Shown here: piece by piece, positions 1 to 7,779 of the stretch
How positions within the stretch are numbered: the stretch's first letter is position 1
Layout: each line of letters begins with the position of its first letter
Assembly: GCF_001563665.1 (NCBI RefSeq)
Contig: NZ_KQ961876.1
Span: forward strand, 9,706 to 34,754
DNA length: 25,049 nucleotides
Direction of reading: 5' to 3'
Origin: Gardnerella vaginalis
Lineage (GTDB): Bacteria; Actinomycetota; Actinomycetes; Actinomycetales; Bifidobacteriaceae
Position numbers and translations under genes: made by a program
The notes under the pieces: generated by a model
Databases searched by the model: none
Seen by the model: the letters and a program-made list of their open reading frames with translations, nothing else
Told to the model about the DNA's origin: nothing

Positions 1-9
1 ACCCACCTA

Positions 10-1464
10 TTAAGCCCTTGACATCAATACGACAGTCTCAACGTGATGAGTATTTGGATACAAATCAAACGCGCGCAAGGACTGAACTCTGTAACCAAGT
101 TCTTTAAAAGTGCCGACATCACGAGCAAGACTAGTCGGATCGCAAGCAACATACACAACGCTTCTTACTCCAGACTTCGCAATCTGCTTACAAACTTGAG
201 CTTTAGCACCAGCGCGAGGAGGATCTAGCACAACAACATCTGGATGCGCAAATCGGCGAACAATCTTAGATGACTTACTCGCCTTAAACACATGTGACTC
301 AAGAGTTTGAGCAACATCACCTTCAAGCGCTTCAACAACATCTCTACTAAGACCAGCACGTCCAATATTTCTCCTTGCATTCTTTACAGCAATCGGAGCA
401 CCCTCAATACTAAGCACGTGAGCTGGTTCAGCAGCCCCACTAGCACCCGCAGCACCACTAACACCAACACCAACAGCACCAGCAGAATCTCCGCCCACAT
501 TAGCCAAAGTCGCAAGCGGAATCGTAAACAAACCCGAACCAGAATACAAATCCCACAAAACAGTATTCTTAGTGCGCCCACCAAGCGCAGAACGAACTAA
601 TCCCAAAACATAGTTCACTAAATGCTCTGGAGCTTCGCGATGAATCTGCCAAAAACCGCGCGCATCAACATCGTAATCAAAAGTATGCATATGTGATGAA
701 TCACCATCAACAGCAACACGCACACGCTCGCGCAACAAAGCAGAACCTGCAACAATCTCATCGTTTACTATAAGCGCATAATTTTCGCCAATCGCACTAA
801 GAAGCGCAGCCTTATCACTAGGATTATCACTAGAATCAACACCAAAATCCAGACCCTCAACCCTAGGCTCTGGAACAGCAAGGCGAATTTGCGAATTCGG
901 CTCAAATTTACGATTCCACAAATCCAAAGAATCCGCAACAGCTAAAACAGCACGCGATGCAAGTGGCATAGTATCAATCGCAATGCGATCATGTGACTCG
1001 CGCTTTCGCATAGACAATCGCCCTTCATTATCAGCAACCAACTCCATGCGCGTACGCCAATTAAATCCGTTAAGCTCCTCATCGCCTGGCATTCGCTCAA
1101 CTCTAACATCGTTATCCAAAACATCCATATGCGCTAAACGCTGGAATTGATTGGCAATCACGGAAGATTTCCAACGAATCTGTCCAGGCAAAGAAACGTG
1201 AATTAAATCAGCGCCTCCAACTCCGCCGCCCTGAGCCAAGGGACCCGCGAGTTTCCATTTCGGCTCCACACGATCCGCGCTAGGCTCTAAAACTTCCACA
1301 ACTTCACCAGTGAAAAAGTGAGCTTTTGCACGCATCGGCTCATCCATGCGTACAACGACCAGCTCTCCAGGGAGCGCAAATCGCACAAACACAACGCGTC
1401 CATCAAGATGACCTACACATCTTCCTTGATCTGCATAACGCTCAATACGCATCGTAACTTGCAT
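10..1464 (-). CDS. TRAM-domain class I SAM-dependent RNA methyltransferase (TrmA/RumA family, uracil-C5 type)
   Basis: Predicted to methylate the C5 of a uridine in rRNA or tRNA using S-adenosylmethionine. Seen: an N-terminal TRAM-like beta-barrel (residues about 3-60), a SAM-binding motif WDLYSGSG near 304-311, DPPRAGA near 414-420, a catalytic-cysteine motif VACDPTS with Cys441, and a C-terminal HHVETV with the family's general-base Glu476. A Gly/Ala-rich insert (about 324-346) sits between the SAM motif and the next strand. The clustered iron-sulfur cysteines of E. coli RumA are not visible, as is common in actinobacterial members. The ATG is preceded by AAGGGG at good spacing, which supports this start. 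In Actinobacteria this gene lies near DUF3710, DUF3159 and Trk genes, as here. The family is clear; which RNA position is modified cannot be told. Confidence 0.9.
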   Translation of the reverse strand: MQVTMRIERYADQGRCVGHLDGRVVFVRFALPGELVVVRMDEPMRAKAHFFTGEVVEVLEPSADRVEPKWKLAGPLAQGGGVGGADLIHVSLPGQIRWKSSVIANQFQRLAHMDVLDNDVRVERMPGDEELNGFNWRTRMELVADNEGRLSMRKRESHDRIAIDTMPLASRAVLAVADSLDLWNRKFEPNSQIRLAVPEPRVEGLDFGVDSSDNPSDKAALLSAIGENYALIVNDEIVAGSALLRERVRVAVDGDSSHMHTFDYDVDARGFWQIHREAPEHLVNYVLGLVRSALGGRTKNTVLWDLYSGSGLFTIPLATLANVGGDSAGAVGVGVSGAAGASGAAEPAHVLSIEGAPIAVKNARRNIGRAGLSRDVVEALEGDVAQTLESHVFKASKSSKIVRRFAHPDVVVLDPPRAGAKAQVCKQIAKSGVRSVVYVACDPTSLARDVGTFKELGYRVQSLRAFDLYPNTHHVETVVLMSRA

Positions 1465-1534
1465 AGACTACCCCTTAATTTTACGTTTGGACGAACTGAT
1501 TTTCATCACTCTAATTTACAGCTACAGTGCTCGA

Positions 1535-1683
1535 GCTTTGATTTTCTCCACGATGATTAGTTTCACGATGATTTTCTCCGCTCTGATTTTCTCCGCTATA
1601 ATTTTCCCACGATGATTTTCTTCGCACTGATTATCTTAGCCCTTATTTATTTTCACTCTGATTTACTTCACTCTTGTTATCTT
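1535..1683. repeat. 15-bp degenerate minisatellite crossing the DUF3159 stop codon
   Basis: About ten consecutive 15-bp units can be laid out on the plus strand, for example at 1535, 1550, 1565, 1580, 1609, 1624, 1639, 1654 and 1669, with consensus close to acgatgattttctcc. One unit (1595-1608) has 14 bp. On the minus strand each unit reads as a pentapeptide of the type GENQS or GENHR. The last residues of the DUF3159 protein (EDNKS, EVNQS, ENK-stop) are themselves the first units. The rest lie after the stop and before the methyltransferase start. Confidence 0.8.
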
Positions 1684-2458
1684 CACTCTTATGAGGTAAT
1701 GGAAGATTAGTTTCATCCTTATTATCTTTATCTTTATCTTTATCTTCACGATTTTTATGATGCAATCTCATAAACGGAGTTGCAATAATCAAGTAGGAAA
1801 CCCAAATCGCGAGCGCCCAGAACGGCAATCCCATAATCAATCGAACAGTTCCAAGCCACACAAAGTGATTCATCAAATATAATGGCACTTGCAAAACGAG
1901 CCTCAGCACAAAAACGCAAATCCACAATCCAGTAACATACATGTAAGCTCGCTTAAGCGGCTTATAGTCAAGCCACTCATGAAGCCAAGCGCCAAAATTT
2001 TCAGTAGGCATTTTACGAATCGACTCAATCACAAGCCCTAAAGCAGGCACTCGAACAATTAGCGATATAGCAAGAAAAACACCGTAAACAGCATTGGTAA
2101 TAAATCCCAACACGTAATAGTCGCCAGCTTTATGACTTGTCCAAACCCAAATAAGGCATATTGTAATGGAAACAAGTCCGCTAATTACTCCCATAAGCGA
2201 CTGCTTCTGAATAAGACGAATCACAACTTGCAAAACAGCAAGAACAGCGGATGCAATAACAGTTGTCTGCACGTTTCGTGTTACAACATAGCAAATAACG
2301 AACAATAAGCCAGGTAGCATGGATTCAACTATTCCTCGAACTCCACCAATTGAATCAACTACAGAAAAATTGTTTCCTTTAGATCCAATAGAAGCCAAAG
2401 ATGCCAACCCTGAGCGTTTCTTATTTGATGTATTATGGCTTAAACCATTATTCTCCAA
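1643..2458 (-). CDS. DUF3159 integral membrane protein
   Basis: A conserved actinobacterial membrane protein of unknown function. The signature GIVESMLPGLLFV (about 42-54) is typical of DUF3159. About six hydrophobic segments are seen, near residues 43-60, 65-83, 88-106, 112-137, 170-190 and 203-227, followed by a charged cytoplasmic-type tail rich in Lys, Asp and Asn (KDKDKDN, then EDNKS/EVNQS repeats). The start is a TTG preceded by AAAAGGA with about 7 nt spacing, which is convincing. The tail is encoded by short tandem repeats that continue past the stop codon. Pairing with a DUF3710 gene upstream is conserved in Actinobacteria, where potassium-uptake Trk genes are often near, but none is in this window. 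No biochemical role can be assigned. Confidence 0.85.
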   Translation of the reverse strand: MENNGLSHNTSNKKRSGLASLASIGSKGNNFSVVDSIGGVRGIVESMLPGLLFVICYVVTRNVQTTVIASAVLAVLQVVIRLIQKQSLMGVISGLVSITICLIWVWTSHKAGDYYVLGFITNAVYGVFLAISLIVRVPALGLVIESIRKMPTENFGAWLHEWLDYKPLKRAYMYVTGLWICVFVLRLVLQVPLYLMNHFVWLGTVRLIMGLPFWALAIWVSYLIIATPFMRLHHKNREDKDKDKDNKDETNLPLPHKSEDNKSEVNQSENK

Positions 2459-2499
2459 CAGCGTATCCTTTTACTATCGAACTTATACAAGTCATATTA

Positions 2500-2560
2500 A
2501 CTAGACTTATTCACAAGTACTTCTAACTAGACTTACAGCTAAACGCATTCACTAGACTTA
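2500..2560. repeat. Three copies of a 10-bp direct repeat at about 25-bp spacing
   Basis: The motif actagactta occurs at 2500-2509, 2526-2535 and 2551-2560, immediately upstream of the DUF3159 TTG start on the minus strand (about 40-100 bp away). Regular spacing of roughly 2.5 helical turns could suit protein binding sites, but it may equally be the remains of a tandem duplication. No regulator is known to me for this motif. Confidence 0.55.
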
Positions 2561-2587
2561 AAACTAAGCCTAATATGATTATTACGA

Positions 2588-2678
2588 AACTTACTACTTA
2601 CAACTACTCGCAACTACTTACTACACTTACGATTACTTACTACTTACAAGTATCCACGACTACTTACGATTACTTCAA
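2588..2678. repeat. Degenerate acttact-type tandem repeats in the DUF3710-DUF3159 gap
   Basis: The intergenic stretch 2459-2743 holds no gene on either strand. This part is built from loosely repeated acttac/tactac blocks, including two copies of acttacgattactt at 2625-2638 and 2662-2675. It looks like a decayed minisatellite. Confidence 0.5.
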
Positions 2679-2743
2679 TCGCAAATATCTAGCTTGAAAC
2701 CGAAAGCTTATCGATATCTAACTTATAGAAATCTAGATTACTT

Positions 2744-3679
2744 CTATCTAATTTCTGAGAACATAGGGCCACGAGTAAGAGTAGTCTTAACTTCAACTTG
2801 CTGATCTTTACCTAAAGGCCTATCATCACGCTTTAGAATAGAATCTTGAGAACTATCACCGCTTTCACCAGAGTTCTCACCAGAGCTTTCACCAGTAGCA
2901 TCTTCCACTTCAACAGTAGCTTCAGAAAGCCCTAGTGCATCTCTCAACGCTTCAGCGCGCTGCTTAGCAGTTATTGGTTCATGCATAGGAATTAAATCAC
3001 GAGGAGCCATAGGTTCATCTCCTCGATTCACAACAATATTTGAGAACCAGCCATTAAGTGCTAAAGTTTCATCACTATTTTTCATAGATTGTTCAGCAGC
3101 CTGCCCAGAGAATATGCCACGAAGCATCCAACGCGAACCATCTACACCAACAAATCTAGTTTGTACAGTTTTACCTTCAACGCTTACTGGAAGAAGCAAT
3201 TCTTTACCAAAAGCTCCATCTATTTCAGTTATTTTGTCATTACTCTCAATAAGCTCTTTACGAATATCATCCCAAATCCCACTAGACTTAGGTGCTGCAA
3301 ATGCCTCGATTGACACGCTTGATGAACCATATGTAGCAATAACTCCCATTATATGATTTGTTTCACGATGCTTCTTCAAACGCAACGAAATTCCTTGAAG
3401 GAACGGTAGATAAAAAGAACCCAAATCCAAATAATCACTATAGTCTGGAACATTATCATCATTGACATCCCAAGGACCATGCTGTATTTCACCATCATAA
3501 TCAGAAGAATTAGCAGAATCAGCAGAATCATCATAATTATCAGACGTTTTTGAAGCGCTGATATAATTGTTATCTTCTTTATTATCTAAATCTTGTTGTT
3601 TTTCACGCGATTCTTCCACTTCCTTAGTGGACTTTGCATTAGCAGCATGAGATCCGCGCTTAAAACCAAACCAGCCCAT
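2744..3679 (-). CDS. DUF3710 domain protein
   Basis: A conserved actinobacterial cytoplasmic protein of unknown function. Seen: an N-terminal start MGWFGFKRG like other family members, an acidic Ser/Asp/Asn-rich linker (about 15-65), then the DUF3710 core with GPWDVND, YLDLGSFYLP and RWMLRGIFSG. A Gly/Glu/Ser tail (GESSGENSGESGD) near the C-terminus is encoded by 12-bp repeats. The reading frame stays open upstream to a TTG at 3715, but the ATG pair at 3682/3679 matches the family start and follows a GAGGA sequence. I chose the second ATG; the spacing is short, so the exact start is uncertain by one codon. It lies upstream of DUF3159 with a 285-bp repeat-rich gap, so cotranscription is possible but not shown. 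Confidence 0.82.
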   Translation of the reverse strand: MGWFGFKRGSHAANAKSTKEVEESREKQQDLDNKEDNNYISASKTSDNYDDSADSANSSDYDGEIQHGPWDVNDDNVPDYSDYLDLGSFYLPFLQGISLRLKKHRETNHIMGVIATYGSSSVSIEAFAAPKSSGIWDDIRKELIESNDKITEIDGAFGKELLLPVSVEGKTVQTRFVGVDGSRWMLRGIFSGQAAEQSMKNSDETLALNGWFSNIVVNRGDEPMAPRDLIPMHEPITAKQRAEALRDALGLSEATVEVEDATGESSGENSGESGDSSQDSILKRDDRPLGKDQQVEVKTTLTRGPMFSEIR

Positions 3680-3883
3680 CATTCCTCGTTTCTTATAATT
3701 ACAACTTAAAAACAATCAGCATTATATAAATTATTTAAGATTGCTCGACTCACTAAGACTACCACAAGCAAAGCACCATATTTATGCGTGTATTGAAACT
3801 ATTTTCTAAATTAAAAGCAAAACAATACTAAATTTAAAAAAGTCACAACAATACAAACGCACAACGAAACAATGAAACTACTA

Positions 3884-4759
3884 TCACAAATTATATCGGA
3901 TCGTTAAAGGAGCATGATCCGACCATCTAGTATCGTAACTTTGTGCTCGATCGATAACAAATCCGCAAGCTGTTTCAGCAAGCTCTGGAGTAGCAAATTG
4001 ATAATCTAACCTCCATCCAACGTTATTATCAAACGCCTTACCGCGCTGACTCCACCATGTGTATGGACCTTGAATATCTCCTGCAAGCATTCGCATAACA
4101 TCAACAAACTCATACTCGTTAATCCAACGGTCAATATAAGCACGCTCTTCAGGCAAGAATCCAGCATTTTTTTCATTAGCTTTAGCATTTTTTATATCTA
4201 AAACAGTGTGCGCAATATTAAAATCACCGCATAAAATCGCCTGATTCCCACCGCTTGCAGCGATATCACGAAGTTCACCTAAACGAGTGAGCATTGTGTC
4301 TAAAAATCGGAATTTTTGATGCATTTTTTCAACGTCATCAACATTGCCAGCATGAACGTAAACACTTACAACAGTAATCTCATAACCTTGCGGAGTGAGC
4401 ACATCTGTTTCAATCCAACGTCCAGAATCCACATCCTCACTTAAACCAGGCAATCCATAGCGCTTTCCAACTACAGGAAGTGATGTAACTAGCGCTACGC
4501 CAGCACGACCTTTTACTTTGCAAACTTCGTTGATATACGTAAAATTGTCGTTTTCATGAGAATTTTCTTTAATCTCATTATTTTCAGATTCGATATATCC
4601 AATTTTAATTTTCGACATAATTGCATCGATTGCATCTTGAGGAGCACGCACTTCTTGCATACACCACACATCAGAAGTGTGCGAATCAGACCAATCAAGC
4701 ATACCCTTTTTAGAAGCTGCACGAATACCATTTAAGTTTGAAGTTGTAATTGCAATCAT
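3884..4759 (-). CDS. xth: Exodeoxyribonuclease III / AP endonuclease (XthA-type)
   Basis: A 291-residue member of the exonuclease-endonuclease-phosphatase family that incises DNA at abasic sites and trims 3' ends in base excision repair. Seen: SNLNGIRA (7-14), MQEVRA with metal ligand Glu36, SVYVHAG with Tyr134, GDFNIAH with Asp179 and Asn181, WRLDYQF with Asp252, and SDHAPLT with catalytic His282. All key residues are present. A polar insert rich in Asn and Glu (about 56-78) lengthens one loop. The open frame extends 50 codons upstream into a Phe/Val-rich stretch translated from an A/C-only tract; I reject that extension because the family begins at MIAITTSNLNG and an AAAGG ribosome site precedes this ATG. 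Confidence 0.93.
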   Translation of the reverse strand: MIAITTSNLNGIRAASKKGMLDWSDSHTSDVWCMQEVRAPQDAIDAIMSKIKIGYIESENNEIKENSHENDNFTYINEVCKVKGRAGVALVTSLPVVGKRYGLPGLSEDVDSGRWIETDVLTPQGYEITVVSVYVHAGNVDDVEKMHQKFRFLDTMLTRLGELRDIAASGGNQAILCGDFNIAHTVLDIKNAKANEKNAGFLPEERAYIDRWINEYEFVDVMRMLAGDIQGPYTWWSQRGKAFDNNVGWRLDYQFATPELAETACGFVIDRAQSYDTRWSDHAPLTIRYNL

Positions 4760-4798
4760 ATTAAACCTTTGTTTTACGTATATATAAGAGTCTAGTCT

Positions 4799-4918
4799 AA
4801 ACACAAAAAATACGAAAACACTAATAAACAGAAAAACAACAAGAAAGACAACAGCATAAAAAATAACAACATAAAGAAAAACACCAAGAAAACAAACACA
4901 ACAACACAAAAATATAAC
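4799..4918. other. A/C-rich, nearly G- and T-free intergenic tract upstream of xth
   Basis: About 120 bp between xerC and xth is composed almost only of A and C on the plus strand, with scattered single T and G. It keeps one minus frame open by chance and would give a T/G-rich 5' leader to the xth transcript. No hairpin or promoter is clear in it. Confidence 0.6.
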
Positions 4919-4938
4919 TAATAAGAATTACTTATAAG

Positions 4939-6237
4939 CTACGCTCTAGGAAATGCTTGAGAATAACGTTTTTTTAGAGCTTCAATTGAAACATGAGTAT
5001 ATCTTTGAGTAGTTGTAAGCGAAGAATGACCTAATAATTCTTGCACTTCACGCAAATCAGCTCCACCATTAAGCATATGAGTTGCAGCACTATGTCGCAA
5101 AGAGTGAGGAGAAATATCTGGAACATGAGCTAGAGCAGCCATTCTATGAACTACTTCTCTAACTACCCTTTGATCTATCCTCTTTCCACGAGCTCCAACA
5201 AATAAAGCTTTTTCAGCAGTATCATTTATTTCACGACTCGATTCATGATTACGATTTTTCTTATTAAGCTCTATAACATCACCGTAACCTTTATTTGAAA
5301 AATTATCAAAACAATCTACTTTTACAAGCTCTCCTCGCCCATAAGTAGAAAGCCATTCTTGCAAAGCACGCGCAGCTGGTATACCAAATGGTATTACTCT
5401 CTGCTTATTGCCTTTACCTGTAACCTTAACTGTATTATTTTCAAAATTAACATCATTCAAGCTTAAAAGTACAAGTTCCCCAACACGCATACCTGTAGCA
5501 TATAGAAGCTCTAACATTGCAGTATCACGCAAACGCAATGCCCTATCATGAGAAGATTTATTAGCTGGTTTAACAAAGTTACTAGAAGATTCACTATCAG
5601 AGTTACCAGAAGATTCATTAACAGAACTATCAGAGCCGTCATAGATATCAGAATACTCACTATCAGACCCGTCAGAACCACTTGAAGATTCATTAACAGA
5701 ACTATCCGAATTATCAAAATTATTAGAATTATCAGAATTATAAGAAATATCAGAAGATTTATTCTGCTCACTTAAATTTGAATTATTACATAAACTTTCA
5801 TTCACAGAAAAAGACTTGAAAGAAACAGAATCACTTTGCGAATCCGCATAGTCCATAAGTCTTTTTGCAAGGGATTCATCTAATACATTTGGAAGAACAT
5901 TTGCTATTTTAGGAGTACAAATAATTTGTGCAGGATTAGATTTTATGTTATTTGAATGCACACACCAATCTAAAAATCCGCGAATAGCTACTACTTTCCT
6001 CGCTAAACTAGAACGAACAACCTGTGAAGACTCATAAGCCATCCATAATCTAATATCGTTAGTTGAAAGTCTATTTAGTTCTTCTTCACCGCAATCTTCA
6101 CACCATTTAAGAAATCGCTCAACATCTGAACCATACGCTTTAACAGTATGCTTACTTAAACCTTTATTGTTTGTAATATACGAACAATAATCTTCAAGAA
6201 GCTTACAAAATCGCATATTCTTCATAGCTTTCACCAT
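4939..6237 (-). CDS. xerC: Tyrosine recombinase XerC with a long low-complexity insert
   Basis: A site-specific recombinase expected to act with XerD at dif to resolve chromosome dimers. Seen: an N-terminal SAM-like core-binding domain (about 8-105) and a catalytic domain with the complete set Arg251 (GMRVGEL), Lys275 (TGKGNKQR), His378 and Arg381 (HSLRH), His404 (LGHSS) and nucleophile Tyr413 (TQRYTHV). The protein has 432 residues against about 300 usually. The excess is a Ser/Asn/Asp/Glu-rich block (about 133-230) placed just before DRALRLRDTAMLELLYATG, plus a second polar insert near 304-342. Two in-frame copies of a 23-bp DNA repeat encode SDSSVNESS twice. The assignment to XerC rather than another Xer paralogue rests on overall form; the second recombinase is not in the window. 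Confidence 0.88.
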   Translation of the reverse strand: MVKAMKNMRFCKLLEDYCSYITNNKGLSKHTVKAYGSDVERFLKWCEDCGEEELNRLSTNDIRLWMAYESSQVVRSSLARKVVAIRGFLDWCVHSNNIKSNPAQIICTPKIANVLPNVLDESLAKRLMDYADSQSDSVSFKSFSVNESLCNNSNLSEQNKSSDISYNSDNSNNFDNSDSSVNESSSGSDGSDSEYSDIYDGSDSSVNESSGNSDSESSSNFVKPANKSSHDRALRLRDTAMLELLYATGMRVGELVLLSLNDVNFENNTVKVTGKGNKQRVIPFGIPAARALQEWLSTYGRGELVKVDCFDNFSNKGYGDVIELNKKNRNHESSREINDTAEKALFVGARGKRIDQRVVREVVHRMAALAHVPDISPHSLRHSAATHMLNGGADLREVQELLGHSSLTTTQRYTHVSIEALKKRYSQAFPRA

Positions 6238-6290
6238 TGATTAAATCTAATTTTTAATATTTAACTCAGCACTTTAATTGAAAGAATATC

Positions 6291-6596
6291 TTATTTTAAG
6301 GGTTTTTGAAATCGTCTTTCTAAAATAGGTTTCCACCGAACTATTTCCGATGAGTCTATATACATTTCTTGAGCAGGACGAGAACCATTAGCAGCAGGAT
6401 CTCGCATTATATGAAGAGTTACACCATTCCAATCAATCACATGACCAATAACGTCATAATATTCACGATGCTTACACTCAGATTCACCTGGAATATTTCT
6501 GATTTTGCAAGTTCTAACAACAATTCGAGCGCCCATAGGAATTACATCCGGAAGATTAAAACTATCTATAGAACAAGATTTATTTTGCGATTGCAT
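6291..6596 (-). CDS. Small SH3-like protein, resembling the N-terminal domain of Rv0428c-type proteins (DUF6725-like)
   Basis: A 101-residue protein with the pattern MGARIVVRTC, YYDVIGHVIDWNG and SSEIVRWKPI. This recalls the small beta-barrel at the N-terminus of actinobacterial Rv0428c-type acetyltransferases, in which phrases like RVVVRYRL, DVLGELV and ADVVAAKRV recur. Here it stands alone, with no acetyltransferase domain. Its ATG lies only 10 bases after the tyrA stop and its ribosome site (GGTGA) overlaps the end of tyrA, suggesting translational coupling. xerC starts 53 bases downstream. The fold assignment comes from remembered family patterns and is moderate; function is unknown. Confidence 0.6.
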   Translation of the reverse strand: MQSQNKSCSIDSFNLPDVIPMGARIVVRTCKIRNIPGESECKHREYYDVIGHVIDWNGVTLHIMRDPAANGSRPAQEMYIDSSEIVRWKPILERRFQKPLK

Positions 6597-6606
6597 AGAT
6601 CACCAC

Positions 6607-7746
6607 TTAACGCATAAATTTCAACATATTTGCGTTTTTTCTTACAAGAAATTCATATGAATATTTACTATCAACAGAAAGCTTGTTAGCAGCATAAAAC
6701 TTTCCATCAAAAAAGTCTTTATTATTTGAAATTCCAATAATTTCTTCACCTTTTTTAGCAGAATTCAAAAGATTCTCGCGCCAAGAAGATGACGAATCAC
6801 ACTCACAAGAATCACACTCACAACCGTGCTCTAAATGCTTTTTTGAAATATTTTTACTTTTACTTAAACGCATAGCATACTTATATTCACGCCAAGCTTT
6901 AGCTTCATCAAAAAATTCTCGCTCAGCATCATCCGAATTTTGTGCAGAATCTTCTAACATACTTGCAGCTTTATCTAACTGCGCAATAAGCGAGCGCAAA
7001 AGTATTGACACATTATCTCTATCTTCGCTAACCATAGCACGAGTGCGCTGTGGATCAGTTAAAGATACACGCGTCATATCTCTCCAAGATCCAGCAGCGA
7101 GCTGTATTGCAATATTGCGATTGGGATTATTGCATAATACGTTTGCTAGCGCAGTAGCAACAACATGAGGCATGTGAGATATTAAAGCAGCTGATTTGTC
7201 GTGAACACTATCGTTAATTACTATTGCTCTATTTTTACATACGTTAGTAATAACATGTAAAACATTTGCTACACGCCATAATTGCGTACAAGAGTCTACA
7301 GTCAATGCCCATAATGCACTATCTAAAAGTTCGTTGCAAGATGCTTCCCAACCACTAAACTCACTTCCAGCCATTGGATGTGCACCAACATAACAATTTG
7401 CAAGATTAGCTTCTTTTACTTGCTGTCTAACTAAACTTTTTACACTACCAACATCACTAAGTGTAGTAATAGATTTATCTATATTATGTTCTAATTGCGA
7501 AAGAACAATTGGCATAGAAGATAAAGAATTGCAAAGGAATAATACATTAGGCTTCTTCAGTACAAGTTCTTTAACACTATCCACACATATAATTCCTAAT
7601 TCTTTCGCTTGATTATACATTTGAGAATGTCGATTATATGCATACACAGTACAGTTTTCTTTAGCTAATCGTTTTGCTAAAGATCCACCTATAAGACCTA
7701 ATCCCAAAATTCCTACGCTGAATGTTTCACTATTAGTGTTTAACAT
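6607..7746 (-). CDS. tyrA: Prephenate dehydrogenase (TyrA)
   Basis: Predicted to oxidise and decarboxylate prephenate to 4-hydroxyphenylpyruvate with NAD(P)+, in tyrosine synthesis. Seen: the nucleotide-binding GILGLGLIGGSLAKRL at the N-terminus, LSDVGSVK, the substrate-site GAHPMAGSE with its histidine, SHMPHVVATAL, and GSWRDMTRV. About 379 residues; the C-terminal part is a divergent tail with no recognisable ACT domain. It carries a CECDSCECDSSSS stretch encoded by a perfect 15-bp tandem duplication at 6794-6823. The frame opens two codons earlier at a GTG; I prefer the ATG at 7746 because a purine-rich AGAG lies about 6 nt upstream. It sits 33 bases after uppS and 10 bases before the SH3-like gene, so an operon is likely. 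Confidence 0.88.
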   Translation of the reverse strand: MLNTNSETFSVGILGLGLIGGSLAKRLAKENCTVYAYNRHSQMYNQAKELGIICVDSVKELVLKKPNVLFLCNSLSSMPIVLSQLEHNIDKSITTLSDVGSVKSLVRQQVKEANLANCYVGAHPMAGSEFSGWEASCNELLDSALWALTVDSCTQLWRVANVLHVITNVCKNRAIVINDSVHDKSAALISHMPHVVATALANVLCNNPNRNIAIQLAAGSWRDMTRVSLTDPQRTRAMVSEDRDNVSILLRSLIAQLDKAASMLEDSAQNSDDAEREFFDEAKAWREYKYAMRLSKSKNISKKHLEHGCECDSCECDSSSSWRENLLNSAKKGEEIIGISNNKDFFDGKFYAANKLSVDSKYSYEFLVRKNANMLKFMR

Positions 7747-7779
7747 ATTCACTCTATAATGTTTAATAATGTTTATTTA

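Noticed and set aside
307..600. Plus-strand frame rich in Ser/Thr/Asn opposite the RNA methyltransferase
   Set aside because: The opposite strand carries a complete enzyme with all motifs; no ribosome site or domain supports this frame.
1535..1683. CRISPR array
   Set aside because: Units are 15 bp, contiguous and degenerate, with no spacers and no cas genes nearby.
4760..4909. Fifty-codon N-terminal extension of exonuclease III with a membrane-like Phe/Val-rich sequence
   Set aside because: It is read from a nearly G/T-free tract, has no ribosome site, and the family starts at MIAITTSNLNG with AAAGG before it.
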